From assembly GCF_030867145.1 (NCBI RefSeq), contig NC_134454.1, positions 44,592,320 through 44,656,319 on the forward strand: 64,000 bases of DNA. The letters are read 5' to 3'. The position numbers were made by a program, and so were the translations under genes. The stretch comes from Opisthocomus hoazin (lineage: Eukaryota; Chordata; Aves; Opisthocomiformes; Opisthocomidae). Numbering within the stretch: position 1 is the first letter of the stretch; the number at the start of each line of letters is the position of its first letter. Below are positions 12,567-26,450 of this stretch, piece by piece. The notes below the pieces were generated by a model. The model ran no database searches. It had not been told where the DNA came from and saw only the letters and a program-made list of their open reading frames with translations.

Positions 12567-14170
12567 TCTTTTCCAAACCTCTCTTTAATGTCTTCCCTGA
12601 GGGGTATGGACACTGCTCTAACCTGGACAGGTAGATACAAGGACCTGTCAATCACTCTGCTGCCAAACCTTTCATCCAGACACTTCTTCTTCCCTGTCTC
12701 CACCATGTGCCTCTCTGTCCAGTCTGATGTCCACATCCCCTGTGTTTCACCCTATGGAAGAAGACAGTGCAGTCATTTTCCTTACCCATTGCCTAACAGC
12801 ATGACACCTTTCTATCTGAAGCAACTGCTTTTATCCACCCATGGTGTCCACATTTCTACTATTAAAGTTCAAAGTTTGTGGTTTTCCCTGTAGGCTGTGG
12901 ATAGCTCTGTCCCTTCTCCATCTCTCGCTGTGATCCCCCTCACGGGGACAGTACTGGCTACCCTCACAGTGGCTTTGAGTTCACTGCAGAAATGGGAAGT
13001 CTCAGGAGTAGTCAATGGAGCAGTGAAAACAGGGAAATTTCTACATTGTCCAAATTAGACATGGAGCAATCCCCTCATCTATGCATGCCCACAGCTGCTC
13101 CACTGGTACTCCATGCATTTTTTTTTGACCAATGCCCTGCCTTTGCCCTCTCCCTGTTACAGTAAACCCACCATCGCTCACTACTCCTCACTCTTGCAGT
13201 CCCTCACCTCAAGCCTTTCTTTGGCTTTCTAGTCAGTTCACCATGGCTAAACACAAAGTGTTTGGGAACACATGATATGAGCCGCTTTAAAATCCAGACC
13301 AAGTTTACAGCTCTCTGGATCACAACTTTAAGCATCTTCCCAGAAGCAAATGCAACCCAAACCAAACTATCACTTTTTGGGTCCTTCTACCCTCACTCAC
13401 AGCACCGCAAAAAAGAGGCAGATGCAGTCCTCCCTGTGCTCTGCAGCCCCCAGCCCAGGGCTCAGCCCTTGGCCAGCAGAAGCTTCTTGGCATCCCCAGT
13501 TTTCCCTGCAACTGGTCCTCCTCTCCAGGGGACCAGCAGGGTGGCTAAAAACTCCTCTCCTGTCTACTTGGAACGGGATTCAGGTCCATCTGTGAATAAA
13601 TCCTAGACCATCCAAGATCTTGCCCGATACCCTGATGGCAGGCGATGCACAGTCGCAGGGATGGCTCTCCCGCACGGACACTGCAAGAGAGGAGCTCCAG
13701 CCACAGGGTTTTGGCCCAAGCATGAACCTTCACCCAGTTTCAGTCCTGTCTCCTGGAAGTGACTAAGAAAAACTCTGCCGCTGACAGATCTTCCCCCACC
13801 CACCTCAGAAAACGGCACCCCCTGAGAGAAAAGCATTAACGCTAATCTGGAAATCCCAGCAGAGCCCGGTGAGAATCGGCATTACTCATACTTCAAGAGG
13901 GCTACAACTCAGCTAAGAAACAGCAGACCTTCCAATCGTATAAAGTAACTGGGAGCAGAAACATCAACATGCCAACCCCCAGCAGCGGGGCAGGCTTGCG
14001 CCCGCTGCCTAGTGACAGCCCAAGCTGCAAGTTCTGGTGTGCACAAATTAACGTCGTACCGTTTGTGACCCGAGTGACACAGAAGCTGCCGCAGTGTCGG
14101 GAGCTGCTGTTTAGGGCTTTGGCCATCCCTGCGGGACTGGGCAGGGTGCGGCGTGCCTCAGAAGAAGCTA

Positions 14171-14422
14171 ATGCAACCCGTCATAGAAAGCACCACCCAG
14201 CACGCTATAAAACCTCTACCACTGCGAGGCCTGGGGCTCAGGAGAGCTGCCTTGCTCAACCAGACAGAGCCATCGCCGAGCAAGACTTTCAAGTTCACAG
14301 AGAAGTACATGGAGCAACTGAAGGAGGGACATGCTGAGCTGCTGAAGGAAACATCAGAACAGCTCTGGAGAAAAGAGGGAATTCCCAGATACATACAGTC
14401 GCTCTTTCTTAAAGATTGCTAA
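14171..14422 (+). CDS. Coding-like open frame of 83 codons, unrecognised; doubtful gene
   Basis: The frame runs from an ATG at 14171 to TAA at 14422. It is preceded (14206-14213) and overlapped by a CTATAAAA sequence, so any TATA-driven transcript from there would start inside it. The second half is rich in charged residues and Leu with few low-complexity runs (FTEKYMEQLKEGHAELLKET, then a Trp, ending SLFLKDC), a helical-looking composition unlike most chance frames in the window. I recognise no family. It could be an exon, a decayed retrocopy or chance. There are no supporting splice sites or neighbours, and a single frame of this length is not evidence of a gene in vertebrate DNA. Confidence 0.15.
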   Translation: MQPVIESTTQHAIKPLPLRGLGLRRAALLNQTEPSPSKTFKFTEKYMEQLKEGHAELLKETSEQLWRKEGIPRYIQSLFLKDC

Positions 14423-16657
14423 CTTTGCAGCGCAGCTTGTGAAGTGGTCTGTAATGGTAATTAATGATAAACCATTGCTTGTGTTATTTTCAGGCATAAT
14501 GTATTTACGTGGTCGTATTCAGACAGTGTTGCAGCTTCCACATGTGACGTTCCCCGAGCACTTTACCAGGTGTGTGCATGCAACCTCCCTTCCCCACCAC
14601 CACCATTTTCCCAGAGTTTCTGTTCCTCCGCTCCCCCATGTGCATACAGGGGCCATGACAGTGGCTCAGGGTACGCTCCCCCCGTCACCCCTCCTTCCTC
14701 CCGTGCTCTAGCTGGGACTGCCACTGCAGCCCCAGGGCAGCAAGGCAGGTCCCCCAGTAGCTGCTCTGGCCTCGTTAGACGTAGCAGCAGGCTGAAGCGT
14801 TTCTGCAGAGCGGAGGTATGAGCCAGCACAGGCTGCAGGCACACGGCCTTCGTCAGATCTCTGCTGAGCGGGAGCCAGGGCTCTTCCGAGCGCCCACGGA
14901 GTGCCCGCAGCCACGCTGCCTCCCTCCTCCCTCCGCCCAGCTGCGCGCACCCCCTCACTGCACACACCCGCGCCATGCCTGTGGGCCTCCGGCCGGCCGC
15001 AGCATCAGAAGCCAAAAAGCTAGCCTTTAGAGTCCAACCACAGCGGGGCAATATGCGAGAATAGGGAAGGGGCAAAGTTATCTCCGACCCATAACCTGTG
15101 CAGCGCAGCCGACACGCGTGGTCACTGGGGCCCACTGCAGGTGGCGGGATGATCGGTGGAGGGTCAAAACTGCCCAGGCCAGCGTTTGTGTCTTGTCTTC
15201 TACACTTTCCCTGTCTTCCCTTTTCTTCTCCTACACTCACCCCCAAGACCATGCAGTAATGTAGTTTCTCCCAGCTGTGCTTAAGGTTCTGTAGGGGAAA
15301 AAAAAAATACAAGAGGTGAAAAACCAGCAGGGTTAGGACAATGCAGACAAAAGTTCTTGATTTTTTTTTTCCTCGCCTGGTTTCTGAAGAAATGAGAGCA
15401 AGGTTGCAGGAAGGAAACTCTTAATTTTGATGCTTGCAAAGACATTGTCAATACATTCCTCTAAAAAGCATTTACTTTGACCCGGGGCAGGGAGTGGGGG
15501 GCACCCAGGGTGTGTATGTGTGTATGTATTTATTAGGACAGGAACTCACAGAAAACAAAGTTAGAAAATCCTGGGCAAGTCCCCAGCCCGGCAGCACCCA
15601 GGTAGAAGTTTGTCCCTCCCCGTGGGAAGTCCCTTGAGCCCATGCCAAGCGCTCGGGCTCACCCAGCAAGTCAGGTCTAACTCCGGACAGAAATCAGCGT
15701 TTTCCAGCAGCTGTATGTGGAGCTAACTCAGTCGCTGGCCTCAGCACACAGAGTTCACCTGAGGCCTTGCACTGTTCAGACTCACTAGAGAAAGGATCCA
15801 GATGCGTTTTAGAGGACGCAGAGCACATGTTCCGTGCCAACTCCCTTTCTTCAGCACGAGGGAGTGATGAAGACCAGTTGTTTGGTGTTTACACTACGTT
15901 TGGTCCACATTTGAGAGCTGTGGATTACACAGTTCTTTATCACAGCTGTAAACTGCTTTTTTCCCACCTCCTCTTAAACTCCCGTATACAAAACCCTAGC
16001 GGTGCAGCTCAGTGGTGTGTCTCACACGCAAGTTTTTATACATGTAAACATCACAGCAAATTTTGGATGGCCAAATTTCCTAAAGGTTCTGGTAAACATA
16101 CCTGAGGGAAAAAATTGTTACTTGAGTCAGGATTAGTATTCTGTCACCAAAGACTACTAGTTTTTCAAATCAGTTTTACTGAGCCACCACATTATCTTGC
16201 TGTAATACAGTAAGCAGGGGGTACAACGCTGCTGTCACTAAATTCATAGGGACAGGAGGTTAGGCATTACTTGAAAAATATATCTATTCTTACAAGAAAC
16301 AAAAATGGGGTCTGTTTAGGCTGAAGCAAAACCAAACTCATTCAAACTCTAAATGTATGCATATGGACTGTCACACATATTAGTGCTACTCTTTAAGCTG
16401 AGATATCGTATTTTTCAATATTAAGATTCAAATATTAATTGTAACCATCTTCTATTAAACAATAGCATCTTATTCATGGGGATTGCAACGGATAAGGCTT
16501 TTTGCAAGACAATGTTCTCCCACGCATCCTTCTATCAGCTTTTGAGTTTCTAGAGCTCATTTTAGATACTTTCTCTTTCGCTGTCTCCAGGATCTGTCTT
16601 GTGGGCTGATCATTTCCCATTACAGCCTAGGACTTCCTCTTCACACTGGCAAAATTA

Positions 16658-16746
16658 AGGTGTCTTTTAGTTCACCGTGCTGTCAGGGGCATCCCCGAGG
16701 TGCCTTTAAGTTCAGGCTGTGAACCATGCTGACAGGGGCATCCCCA
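16658..16746. repeat. Diverged tandem duplication, unit about 40-49 bp
   Basis: AGGTGTCTTTTAGTTCA followed by a TGCTGTCAGGGGCATCCCC block (to about 16697) is repeated next door as AGGTGCCTTTAAGTTCA followed by TGCTGACAGGGGCATCCCC (to about 16745). The second copy carries about 9 extra bases between the two blocks. The two copies differ at several positions, so this is older than the GADD45G intron duplication. Confidence 0.8.
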
Positions 16747-18948
16747 GTCAGAGGCTCAGCCTAAGCATGCAATGGGAGGTCTGAGAGTAGCATAGCTACT
16801 AAGAAACTTATCTTCTCACTCCAGTGGCATTTCTCCCAGCCAGAAAGCATGGCTTTCCTCCTGTCTAGAGTGTCTCCAGATCTCAGAAATAATTCATGCC
16901 TGCAACTACTCAAAGCAGTTACCTCTCCTTGTTGAAAATGTGAGGAATTTCAGGTCAGGGTTTGCACATTTTCAATCCTTTCAAAAGCACATCAAAAATG
17001 TCACTTGGGGAATAGCTGCCAACACAAAGTCAGTGCCCTCAAGAAACATGCATTTGCTATATTTGGGAACAAAGAAATCAGGGAATTCAGTGCCTGCTTC
17101 TTTTTCTGTACTGAAAGGCAGATTGCCCGGAGATTATTCTCATATTTCCATAAGACATCTAAACCTGCTCTGTGTGATCCAGAAGCAGAAAACTTGGTTC
17201 TTTAGACCTTGGTATTGAATACGGGCTTTTTTTTTTTCCCCATGATCATACAGTAACTCATTTTTTCTGTGGGGAACTTGCACAAAGCTTAATACATGCC
17301 TCACCCAGAATGATTTATCACTTCCACGCACGGTAGCTGTGCATATGTTACAACTGGCATTTGGTTTTTACAGGCTGAGTGCTCTTCACTGTGTTTTCTC
17401 TATGAGGGTTTTTTTTCCTCATCCATGATTAAGTAGAGGTGGGTAGTTCTATCTGTGGCAAGTTCAAGCAGATACTACACACATAATGATGCTTATCATC
17501 GTTACAACAGTTAGTTAGCTAGTTTCCACTGAAACTGAGTCACCGGAGCTCCTCCAGAGTCACTGGCAAAGCATGACTGACAGTGGGTGTTCAAAGCACA
17601 GGCTACCGTACCGCACAATCAGAAGCGCTTGGCTAAGTTTGCAGCTTACAGGCGTGCACTGCAACAGTGTGGTGGCAGCCCGGTGGGTCCTCGCCCACTG
17701 CCCTCCCCTGACCCGTGGGTACCAAGCTCTGGTAGGCAGCATCGTGCCCTCAGGGATGGCTTGCTCCAGCCCCATACCAAACCCTGGCTTCCATACATTT
17801 AAAGAATGAAGCTACCGGTGTTAAAATGCACGGTAATACTTGATGTCAAGTAGCATACATCTTCTCAGCATCCACTCAGCATGGGGGGAATGTGCTCACC
17901 TGCTCCCAGAGTCCCCACTCACCATCTGTTCCCTCCCTGCAGAAAAATGAACACCAGTCTGATGCCATTCATCACACGTGGCCACGCATGTGTAATTAAC
18001 ACTGCAGATAAGAAGTCTTGCCACCCACCCCTCTGCACTCTTTCCTGTTGCTTATGCTGGGCAATGTAGCACCAGGTTAGATTTGCTGTAGGGTTCAGAC
18101 TTTCTATTCTGCACAAGTTGCTTCGAACATTCACTGCTCTCTTGTCATCAGTGCAACATGCCATCCCAAACATACCCCAACCCAGCTGGAGAACAGAGTC
18201 ATTTTCACTGCCCATAATACACACACTGCAACTTGCATTCCTACCATAGTTCTCCTTTCTGACTTTCCGTGCTAACCCGAAGCTGGAAAAACAAGGGTAG
18301 CATGCAAGGATCTCCACAGATGTGGCCATCATAGCTCCCCACACAGTACCAGGGGAAGCTCACATAATGATGCACACTGTCATATTACATGACATCTATT
18401 AAGATGCAAAAGCCAGGGAAGACCACCCATTAAGTAAAACTCGCTGCCGTGGCAGCCAGCATTGAAGGAAACATTGTTTACACCCCCAGCTGTCACAAAC
18501 CCTCGGCCCAGGGCTGCAAACATTTACAAGCACGAATAGCATGAACCGATGGGACTCCCCTGAAAGGTCTGTACACGTGTGTGTAATTATTTTCCCACAG
18601 CTCTTCCAGAGCTTGGAGCTAAAATGTACACGAGGAGAAACACCCTTTGGACTAAGCTTGCCCAAATCAGCAAGGCAGACGAGTGCATAGCTTCTCAGCC
18701 CGGTGAGCTGCACCTCCCAGAAGACCAGCCCCGGAGGTCGAGCAGATTGAGCCAGCTGATATTCACCTGCTCCCCAAACGAGACAGAAAGAGGCAGAGAG
18801 AAAACAAATGGGACACCATCGCTGCTGAACTGATGTTATCTGCAGGCAGCTGTGCCTTTTGTGCAAGGAGCACACAGTGCCACAATTTGCAAATGTCACT
18901 GATGAATTGCTGCTGTCTCTGCAGCGCATTGTAAAGAACTGTCTGCTC

Positions 18949-19060
18949 TTAATTACCAGGACTTTGGCTGTTTGTAGCGGTAATGCGGTAATGTCATTTA
19001 GTAATGAATAAACCTAGTCCACAGGAAAATTAACTTCACATTAAACAAAGCCTTACTACC
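18949..19060. promoter_or_regulatory. TAAT-rich segment, possible conserved non-coding element
   Basis: CTTAATTACC is followed by two GGTAATG units and an AGTAATGAATAAA in about 70 bp, then AAATTAAC and ACATTAAAC. Repeated near-identical TAATG sites in unique sequence suggest a homeodomain-bound element. No transposon signature was seen. Confidence 0.25.
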
Positions 19061-22000
19061 TTTTCTGCATATTAGCGTATGGAAGAAAAATTGTATGGTG
19101 ACTGCATTTTTCACCTCAGACTCCTTAAATCTGAAGCTGATATACACAGCATAGTAGGAGTACCATTAGAGATGGGAAAAATAAAAGTTGAGGATTCAAC
19201 AGTACATTTGAAGATACCAGAGCAGAGGTTCTGTTGCAGGTCATCATAGGATGATGGTCAGCCCTGAGAACAAATCAAAGAAGTGATCTAGGGACTTCCA
19301 ACTCATATTTCAAAGAGAGTTAAGTAGCTGAACACACTTCTGGAGGGGAGACACAAAACTGAGCTGTACAGCGCGTATGTCAGTTCCAGTCCCCAACTTC
19401 AAAACTCTCACCTAGGACACTGTTCTTCTTCTAAAAAGAACACTTGACAGTCAGTCATTCTAAAGCATTAATGAATTAGTCTCCTTTTTTCACTTTTCGT
19501 CTTCTTCCCCTGATGAGTGCAGGATAGTGTGACTTTATCTGTTGCATACAGATAGCTGTAAACACAGCGATCCCCTCGTTCACGTTTCAAAAACAAATTG
19601 TTCCAAAGGTTTTGGCTTTGAGCTTGCTTTTCATGCCTCTCCACATTGTACAGAGGGAACAGTTTCAAGTTGTGCAGTATGAATGAAATTGTGTCATAAA
19701 ATCCAGGAAGTGAGCAGTGAAAAGATGCTGTTTTATGAACTGGTATCACCACTTTCTCTTCTTGTTTAGAAACTGTTGTATTACCACATTTTCCCCTCTA
19801 AATGGCAAGACAGAGACCTCATTAATGCCAAGAATGTTTGTTATTCTCCATGCTATTCCCAGCAGATTCTTCACTTAGGTTTTATGTTTTGTTTTCTTTG
19901 TTTTTGCTGTGACCAAATAGAGCTCATGTGGCAGGGACACAGGCTGCCAGACAGAAACCCCTCTTCAGATCAGAACACGCTGCTAGGTCAACTGCATTTT
20001 TTGATGTTCACCACTAAACCCGATCTTTTTCACAAGGCACCGTCTCCTTAGTCCCCTGTCCTTTCTGCAGCTTGCAGTGTTTACACAGGTCTTTTTGCTG
20101 TTCCTAATGCTTCGCAGAAGACCGGCCACTACTTCAAGCTCCTGAGCTTGCACTTTGAACGAGCTAGCACATGAGCACTGTGTAAACACCACGGAGAGCA
20201 CAGTACAGCCTCAGACCTTGCTGGCCAGACGGGACACCAAGACAACCAGCAAACCCAGTATTTTCTCAGGTTAACATCATGAAGATCAACCTCACAATTT
20301 CTTGAACTATTGAAACTTCTTTAGCTACTTTTTTTTTGTTTGAAACTAGTGATTACAGCACTTTACTCCCCACAGCAAAAATCTGACATACTTGTGACTT
20401 TGGCAAACTGTCAAGGATTAATTTGGCACCTGTGTCTGATGCCCAAGAGTGATTAAAGTTTTACTACACAGTGACTGTGGCCCACACTATCATTTTACAC
20501 CTGTTTTACATTGGATTGTTTCCACTGCCATCACTGGTGTCTCACCAGCTGTAATGTTCTGGTCAAAGAGAAGCATGTGCTATATAATTATCAAAGGACA
20601 CTCTTGCATCTCCAGTTCAAACAAGATTCAAATTTACATCCTTACATCAACAGTGTTTCCCGGTGCATCATTTTTTCATCCTTGGCACATTTTCTCTGTG
20701 CTTTGTAGTACATTTTTCAGACCTTGTCCCATGTTGTTTTGCCATCCAAACTGCTGTCCTTGTTTTGTGTGGAAAAAAGCATAATGCTTACGTAGAATAC
20801 AGTTCCTTTGGTATTTATCACCAGTCCAACTTTTTACCTCTGGAGGAGCTGAAAACCATTCAGGAAAAATGGCATAATCCTAGTGAAAACAAACATACAT
20901 ATTTTTATTGAGCTGACCCGTATTGAATCTTTTCACAGAAAACTGGAAAAAGTCTAAAATGCAAATACAGTGGCTTGAATGCATGCTGTAAACAAAACTA
21001 ATGCTTCTATTTAATAAGAAAAAAGGTGCCAGTAATCCCATGAAACAAAAAAGACACTTTTATTCTGATACATAGATTTTTTCTGCGTGTTATACAGGAT
21101 TCTTACCCCTCTGCCAGTATTTTCTGTACATTCCAGGCAAGGCTTGAATCCTGTTCTGAACAATAACTACAAAAATGTCTGCCTTGAAGGTGTCATGCTA
21201 TATCACACTGATGATGATCTAACATCCACTATTAAAAGGGGCATTCTATATCAGTGTGATCCAACCAGTTCAAACCAGTCTTCATCCCACCCAGTGTCCT
21301 CTACTCCAAAGAGGGCAGAAGATGACTGCTGAGACAGGGTGGGCTGTCCAGGGAACCAAACCTTCCTCTGCACATGGCACAACCCAGAGCCAAGGAGCCG
21401 CCCCTGTCAGCAACCAACCTGTGAACACGGGGATCCCCCCCAGTTCAGCCACTCTTTTGTATTCAAAGTGCCACAGACTTCTTCAAGTAAATTACCTCAG
21501 AAACTGAAGTTGTGTCAATGCCTAAAGGGCCATCATCAGCCACTTTTATGCTGTTTTTTTTCCTACTACTTTTGTCTGCTTTCAAAGTTATCTGAGGAGT
21601 ATAAAGTTTCAGGTTTTGCCACTGAATTGTGCAAACCCTGCTGACCCTGTTGGAGAAAGCTTTAGTGTCACTGCAGAGATTTACCTTAACAGAGGATCTG
21701 CACCACAGCCCCCAAAAATTCAGTAAACATATATGTGCAGATTTCAAAGTGGCATTCAAGCACCGTCCTGCCCAAAAGCAGCACAGTGGAGGAGGGTGAC
21801 AGTAAACCTCACTGTATGGGTAGCCGCCTGTTTTTACTGACTAGACGGGACCTTCTGGAAAAGGACTACACTCATATTTATTTATCATATATTCATGCTA
21901 ATATCTAACACAGAGCGTCTACACCTCGACCTTGCGAAGGAACAGGGGTGATGCTCTAAGAGGCCTTTCCTATGGAAATTCATCTCCACTCCCTGTGCGA

Positions 22001-23477
22001 CTTCTTTTTTTTCACCCAAGACAGAAGTATTAACAAAACATTTGAGTTGCCCTCCCTGGAGGGGATTTTGACAAGCAGTATCTGGGGCAGTGATTTCACG
22101 GGGAGGCAGATCACCAGCACGCTCAGCACGGCTCTGCTGACTTCTGATGTGAGCGGTCTTGTCATTTCTCAAGCAGGTGCAACTCGTAGTAATTTCAAAC
22201 AAACTGTTCCAATTGCACCAACAAACTAGATTTCAGCTCGAGGCCAGCAGCCTGGCAAAACGCCACGGTAGATATATACATACACTCATACATACGTGGA
22301 TACTTTCTTCTGTACGGAGTGTTTGTGGAGAATAGCTGCTGTATAAACTTTTATTAGCGGTGCAGGGATTTACTTCCCCCTCTGGTCTGTGGCACACTTC
22401 TCTCCTGTCCTGTGATGTACTTTGACTAATCATTTCTTAGTCCTCTAGGTGCAGGACTTTAAAAACACTAGGAGCTCTCAGTCCTCCCTTTCAATTGCAA
22501 ACGATTCATTTTTGGTGAAGTGTGGCCTCCCTATTCTTCTGCCAGCCGTTGTGTTTGTGAAAGGACCGTCTCAAATTTCTTGTGCAGGAGCAGCTGTTGC
22601 TGGACCGAGGCGGCCTTTTCAGAGCCCCGCTGCAGCAGCTTTTCACTTCTCCTCCTCCTCCTCTCCTTCCTCCCTCCTTTTGTCTCCACCAAAGCAAGAG
22701 CCCCCTCTGACCCTTTGCCTCCCTCCAGCCTACCGCCTTTGTCGGCCACTGCAGACAAGTTCCACCCTAAATCAAGCATTGTCTCCATCTCCAGAAGCCA
22801 GCACGTGCCCACATCCCCCTAATCTTTTAATTTCCCCCCAGGAAAAGGCAGCTGTTAGCGATACACGCAACACACAGCTGTCAGCTGGGGCCTGCCGCCT
22901 GCCCACACCGAACAATGAGGAAGGCAGCGCCGGGGCCGAGGAGAAGTAATATCTACGTATATGTGCCTTTGGCAACAGTTGGCAGCACGTGCTCTGAAAT
23001 GCGGCATTGTCAGAAAACCCAGCCCTGCCTTCCCCCGCCGCAGCTCCACACACGTATGAGCTTGAACTCTGGCTGATTTCAGAACAAAACGCCTGGCTTC
23101 AAAGGGCAGGACTCCCTGGATAGCTGCATTATACCTCCACCGCCAAAACAATTCCCTGCAAAATTAGGGGGTATGAAAGGGACAAGCCTCCAGCAGCCCG
23201 GCGCGTGGTTCGCGCGTTCCCCTCTTTTGCACACCAGTTGTCTGAAAGTTTTGTCCTGGAGGGAGAGCAGCGTAAACAATCTGGAGTGGGAGAAAAGATC
23301 TATACATCACGGTTTTATCTTTTCCAACAAGTGGCAAGGGGGGGGCCAGCATTTTAAAGCAAAGTGGGGATGGACACGGGTACGTGCGGCTGGGCTGGGG
23401 ATCTCGCCGCATCAATGTGCAAGGCACAACTGCTTCACATCAAGATGAAGAAAAAGGTGGTTATTTAGGACCAGAAA

Positions 23478-23622
23478 AATGCAAAGCATAATTGCATCTG
23501 CGCAAACACATGCACATTTTCATGCCAAATTTGTACCTGCAACAGTGGCAAATGTGCATACAAATGATCAGTTGCACAATACCGCAGCCAGTGCAGTTGC
23601 CGCGAGCGAGCTTGCAAACCTA
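23478..23622. promoter_or_regulatory. Second TGCA-dense segment, possible regulatory element
   Basis: Eight TGCA tetramers fall within 145 bp, set among octamer-like half sites (ATTGCATC, CATGCACAT, TGTGCATAC). It flanks the GC-rich block at 22600-23450. The function is unknown. Confidence 0.25.
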
Positions 23623-26224
23623 CTAAGTACAGACCCCAGTCAGTCAGGTAAATGTGCTTGCTTCTTCTCATGTACCGTGGTGTGTGTAACTTTACAAAAA
23701 CCATACCGCTTTGCTCTGTGTTAGTGCCTGCCGGAACACGGAGGAGTTTCTCATGGAAATTCACTTTGCAAACTCATGTCTTGTGGTGAGGATACACAAA
23801 AACCTCAAACATTTAGCACTGCTTGATTTCCTTTTCCCATGTAGACTATTTTAAAGGATGCGTGTATTTGTCTCACCAGCCTCCTGGCTAATCATTAAGT
23901 GCAAATTTGATTGATTTCTGCATGCAGTCGTTCCCAAAGACTAAGCACTTAAAAAGTGACCGTCTCATCTGTTGCTCTCGCAGAGGTCTGTTGCATAGTT
24001 TCCTCTCCAAGCAATGGAACAAAGAAGCCTCCCTCCCAAACCTTTCATCGCCGTAACATTTTTGCAGTCAAGCAGACAGCTCTTGGTTTACACCACCGCT
24101 CTTAGTCGTTTTACTTGATAAGGAACAACTTCTGTGTTATTTGCCTATATTCCCCAGCTTGCTCCCTACACGTATTTTTACTTGCTTTATCTCACCTGGC
24201 CTGTAATTAAAAGGACTTAAAAGATACACTACGCTAAGCGGGCCATATGGCATATGGTACACCTGCCCCGTGCTTAGCACCTGCTGAGCACACTGAGGGT
24301 GTCAGGCTGCTGGGTACAGCGCTGCTGGCCAGAGGGCAAAAGCATTTCCACGCATTTGCATGCTGGACGGAGGCCACGTGCCTCGGCTATGAGCGGGTCT
24401 GACACAGCAGCGTGTCAGTGCTTTCAAGATTAGCAAATCCATAGAAAGCAATGGATTTAACCAACAAAGGAGATGCCACATCACAGAGACCTACAGACAT
24501 ACAGACACCTCAGGGACCCTAATAACCCTGTAGTGATGAACCAGGATCTGCAATAAACGGTAGCTTGTTTTGGGTGGGGAACATCAACATTAATCATTTG
24601 GACGCAGTGAGAGTTTTCCGAAAGTACTCAGAGACAGCACAAAGGGATGTGTTTTGCTACCAGTCTGGCAAATACAGATGCCATCCTGACTTACTGCCAT
24701 GCAGAGCCACCAAGGCCACAGGTGGCAAGAAACACGCAGTGAAAAACAGGTGTCTCAAAACAGAAATAGCAGGCATTGGGTAGAAAGAAAATGGACAAAA
24801 CTTTAGCGCTCATCAGGGTTTGGCAAGCACGTGCCTCAGCAGTGGCCTGCAAGACCTGTCCTTTCATTGCTGGTGCTGCTGGCCCACGACCCACTTTCCG
24901 CATAGGGAAACTGGGCCAGGAAGCCTGCGTTTTTGGTGAAACGTTCTGTGGGATTTACGGAGGAGGAATAGCATGCAGAAGTATTCAGTGATGCCATCAT
25001 TACGTGAGCCATTATTCCTCCCAGTCGCAGCAGCAGCCTTTGTCAAAGCAGTCCAGGCGTCCAGCAAGGGCAGGAGGCATCAGCCCATGTGGGAGCTGCG
25101 ACCTCTAACGCTGGGCAGCTCGATGAGCACAAAAAATGGAGCGGCCGAAAGGATTTATCTCTCTCACACCTCTCAGAGAGGACAATTTGTCGTGTGTGCG
25201 AGGGCAAAGGGACGCTCAGGACAGACAGGGTGGCAGGGCCCCGGTGGCATCCCCAGCTGTGACTGGCAGGCTGCGGAGCAGCTCAGTTTTGCACCAACAC
25301 CAGACCTGGACCTTGTGCAGGGTCAGAGCTAGATGCAAAGCCGTCGCCCCGGGAGGGGACACTGCAGGGTCTCTCTTTTTCAGGCACACAGACTTTGGAA
25401 TTGCCCAGTTTAGAAGATTTCCATTTTCTGACGTGCTGACTCTCAACAGTACGCCTTGATTAACCTACCAGAAATAAATCTGGCAGTGATCTTTCTGTCC
25501 TCGCCTTGGAACGTTACCAAGCGAAACACAGAGCTATTCTCCTCTTTTCTTTGTAGCTGTCTCCCCTGTTGCTGGAAGGAAAAATTCCCTGGCTGGAAGA
25601 GGTTGTTGGGCTGGCACCACCGTTATCTTTGTTGCTAGAAGGATCCTATGATCGCTTCGGCCCGGGGACACCCATGACCCTGTAACAAGGACGTGCTTTT
25701 CCTGGCGTATCTGTAAACCAGAGCCGAGCCGCAGCCCCGCCGGCCAGGCTGCTCCCCGCAGCACCCCTGAGGCTGGCTGTCAGGGGGGTCCCTGTGTGCC
25801 AGACCCCCCTCCTCGAGGGTTTTAGCCGTCCCTCCAGGTCGGGGAGGACCACAAAGCACCTCCAGCTGTGAGGCCATCCGTCGGCATCCCCCCCAGAGCG
25901 CAGGTCTGGGGTACAGGCGTGGAGCCCAGCCAGGAGGTCCATCTCCTGCCTTGCCCCACCGCAGGGTCACCTGCGCCGAAGGGAGGCATCAGCCGTGCCC
26001 CGGGCTGGCCGAGGACTACCCCGGCCCCATCTGTCACCCGATCTGGGGCATCTTTGCCGCATGATTGGCACGGGGGCTTGAAAAGGCAGCAAGAGACGGG
26101 CCATGTGGCAACCCTGGCGACGGGGAGGGGGCGGCGGGGGGGGAGCGGGGCACTTCAAGCCCCGGCTAATCACAGCTGCCGGGGGCTGAAGAGTGCTGTA
26201 CATCCCCCCCGTATCAGGCAGCGC

Positions 26225-26450
26225 ATTCCTGGCAGCGTTATTAATTCAGAGGAGTCCCTTTAATTTGAAGCAGAGATTACGGCTTCCCCCGGCTGGCCTC
26301 AGCGCGGCTGTAAAGGCAACAGGCAGGCCCATTGTCAGGCCATTAGGGAAGAACAATAGGAAGCTGAAAGGGGGATGCGGGTGAATAGGGGAACGAGAGC
26401 TGGCTTGTGCCAGAGGCCGGCTCGGCTCATTACGGGAGCGGCAGATGGAG
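26225..26450. promoter_or_regulatory. Segment with SOX-like motif pair and E-box, possible enhancer
   Basis: Just left of the C-rich minisatellite, CCCATTGTC and GAACAATAGG form an inverted pair of SOX-type sites about 18 bp apart (26329-26359). They lie near GTTATTAATTC, TTTAATTTGAAG and a CAGATG E-box at about 26442. GADD45G is known to be activated by proneural bHLH factors in neural precursors, so an enhancer is conceivable, but nothing here proves it. Confidence 0.25.

Noticed and set aside
14563-15312. 249-codon minus-strand open frame
   Set aside because: GC-rich DNA with few stops. There is no motif, no splice context, and overlapping frames on the other strand are also open.
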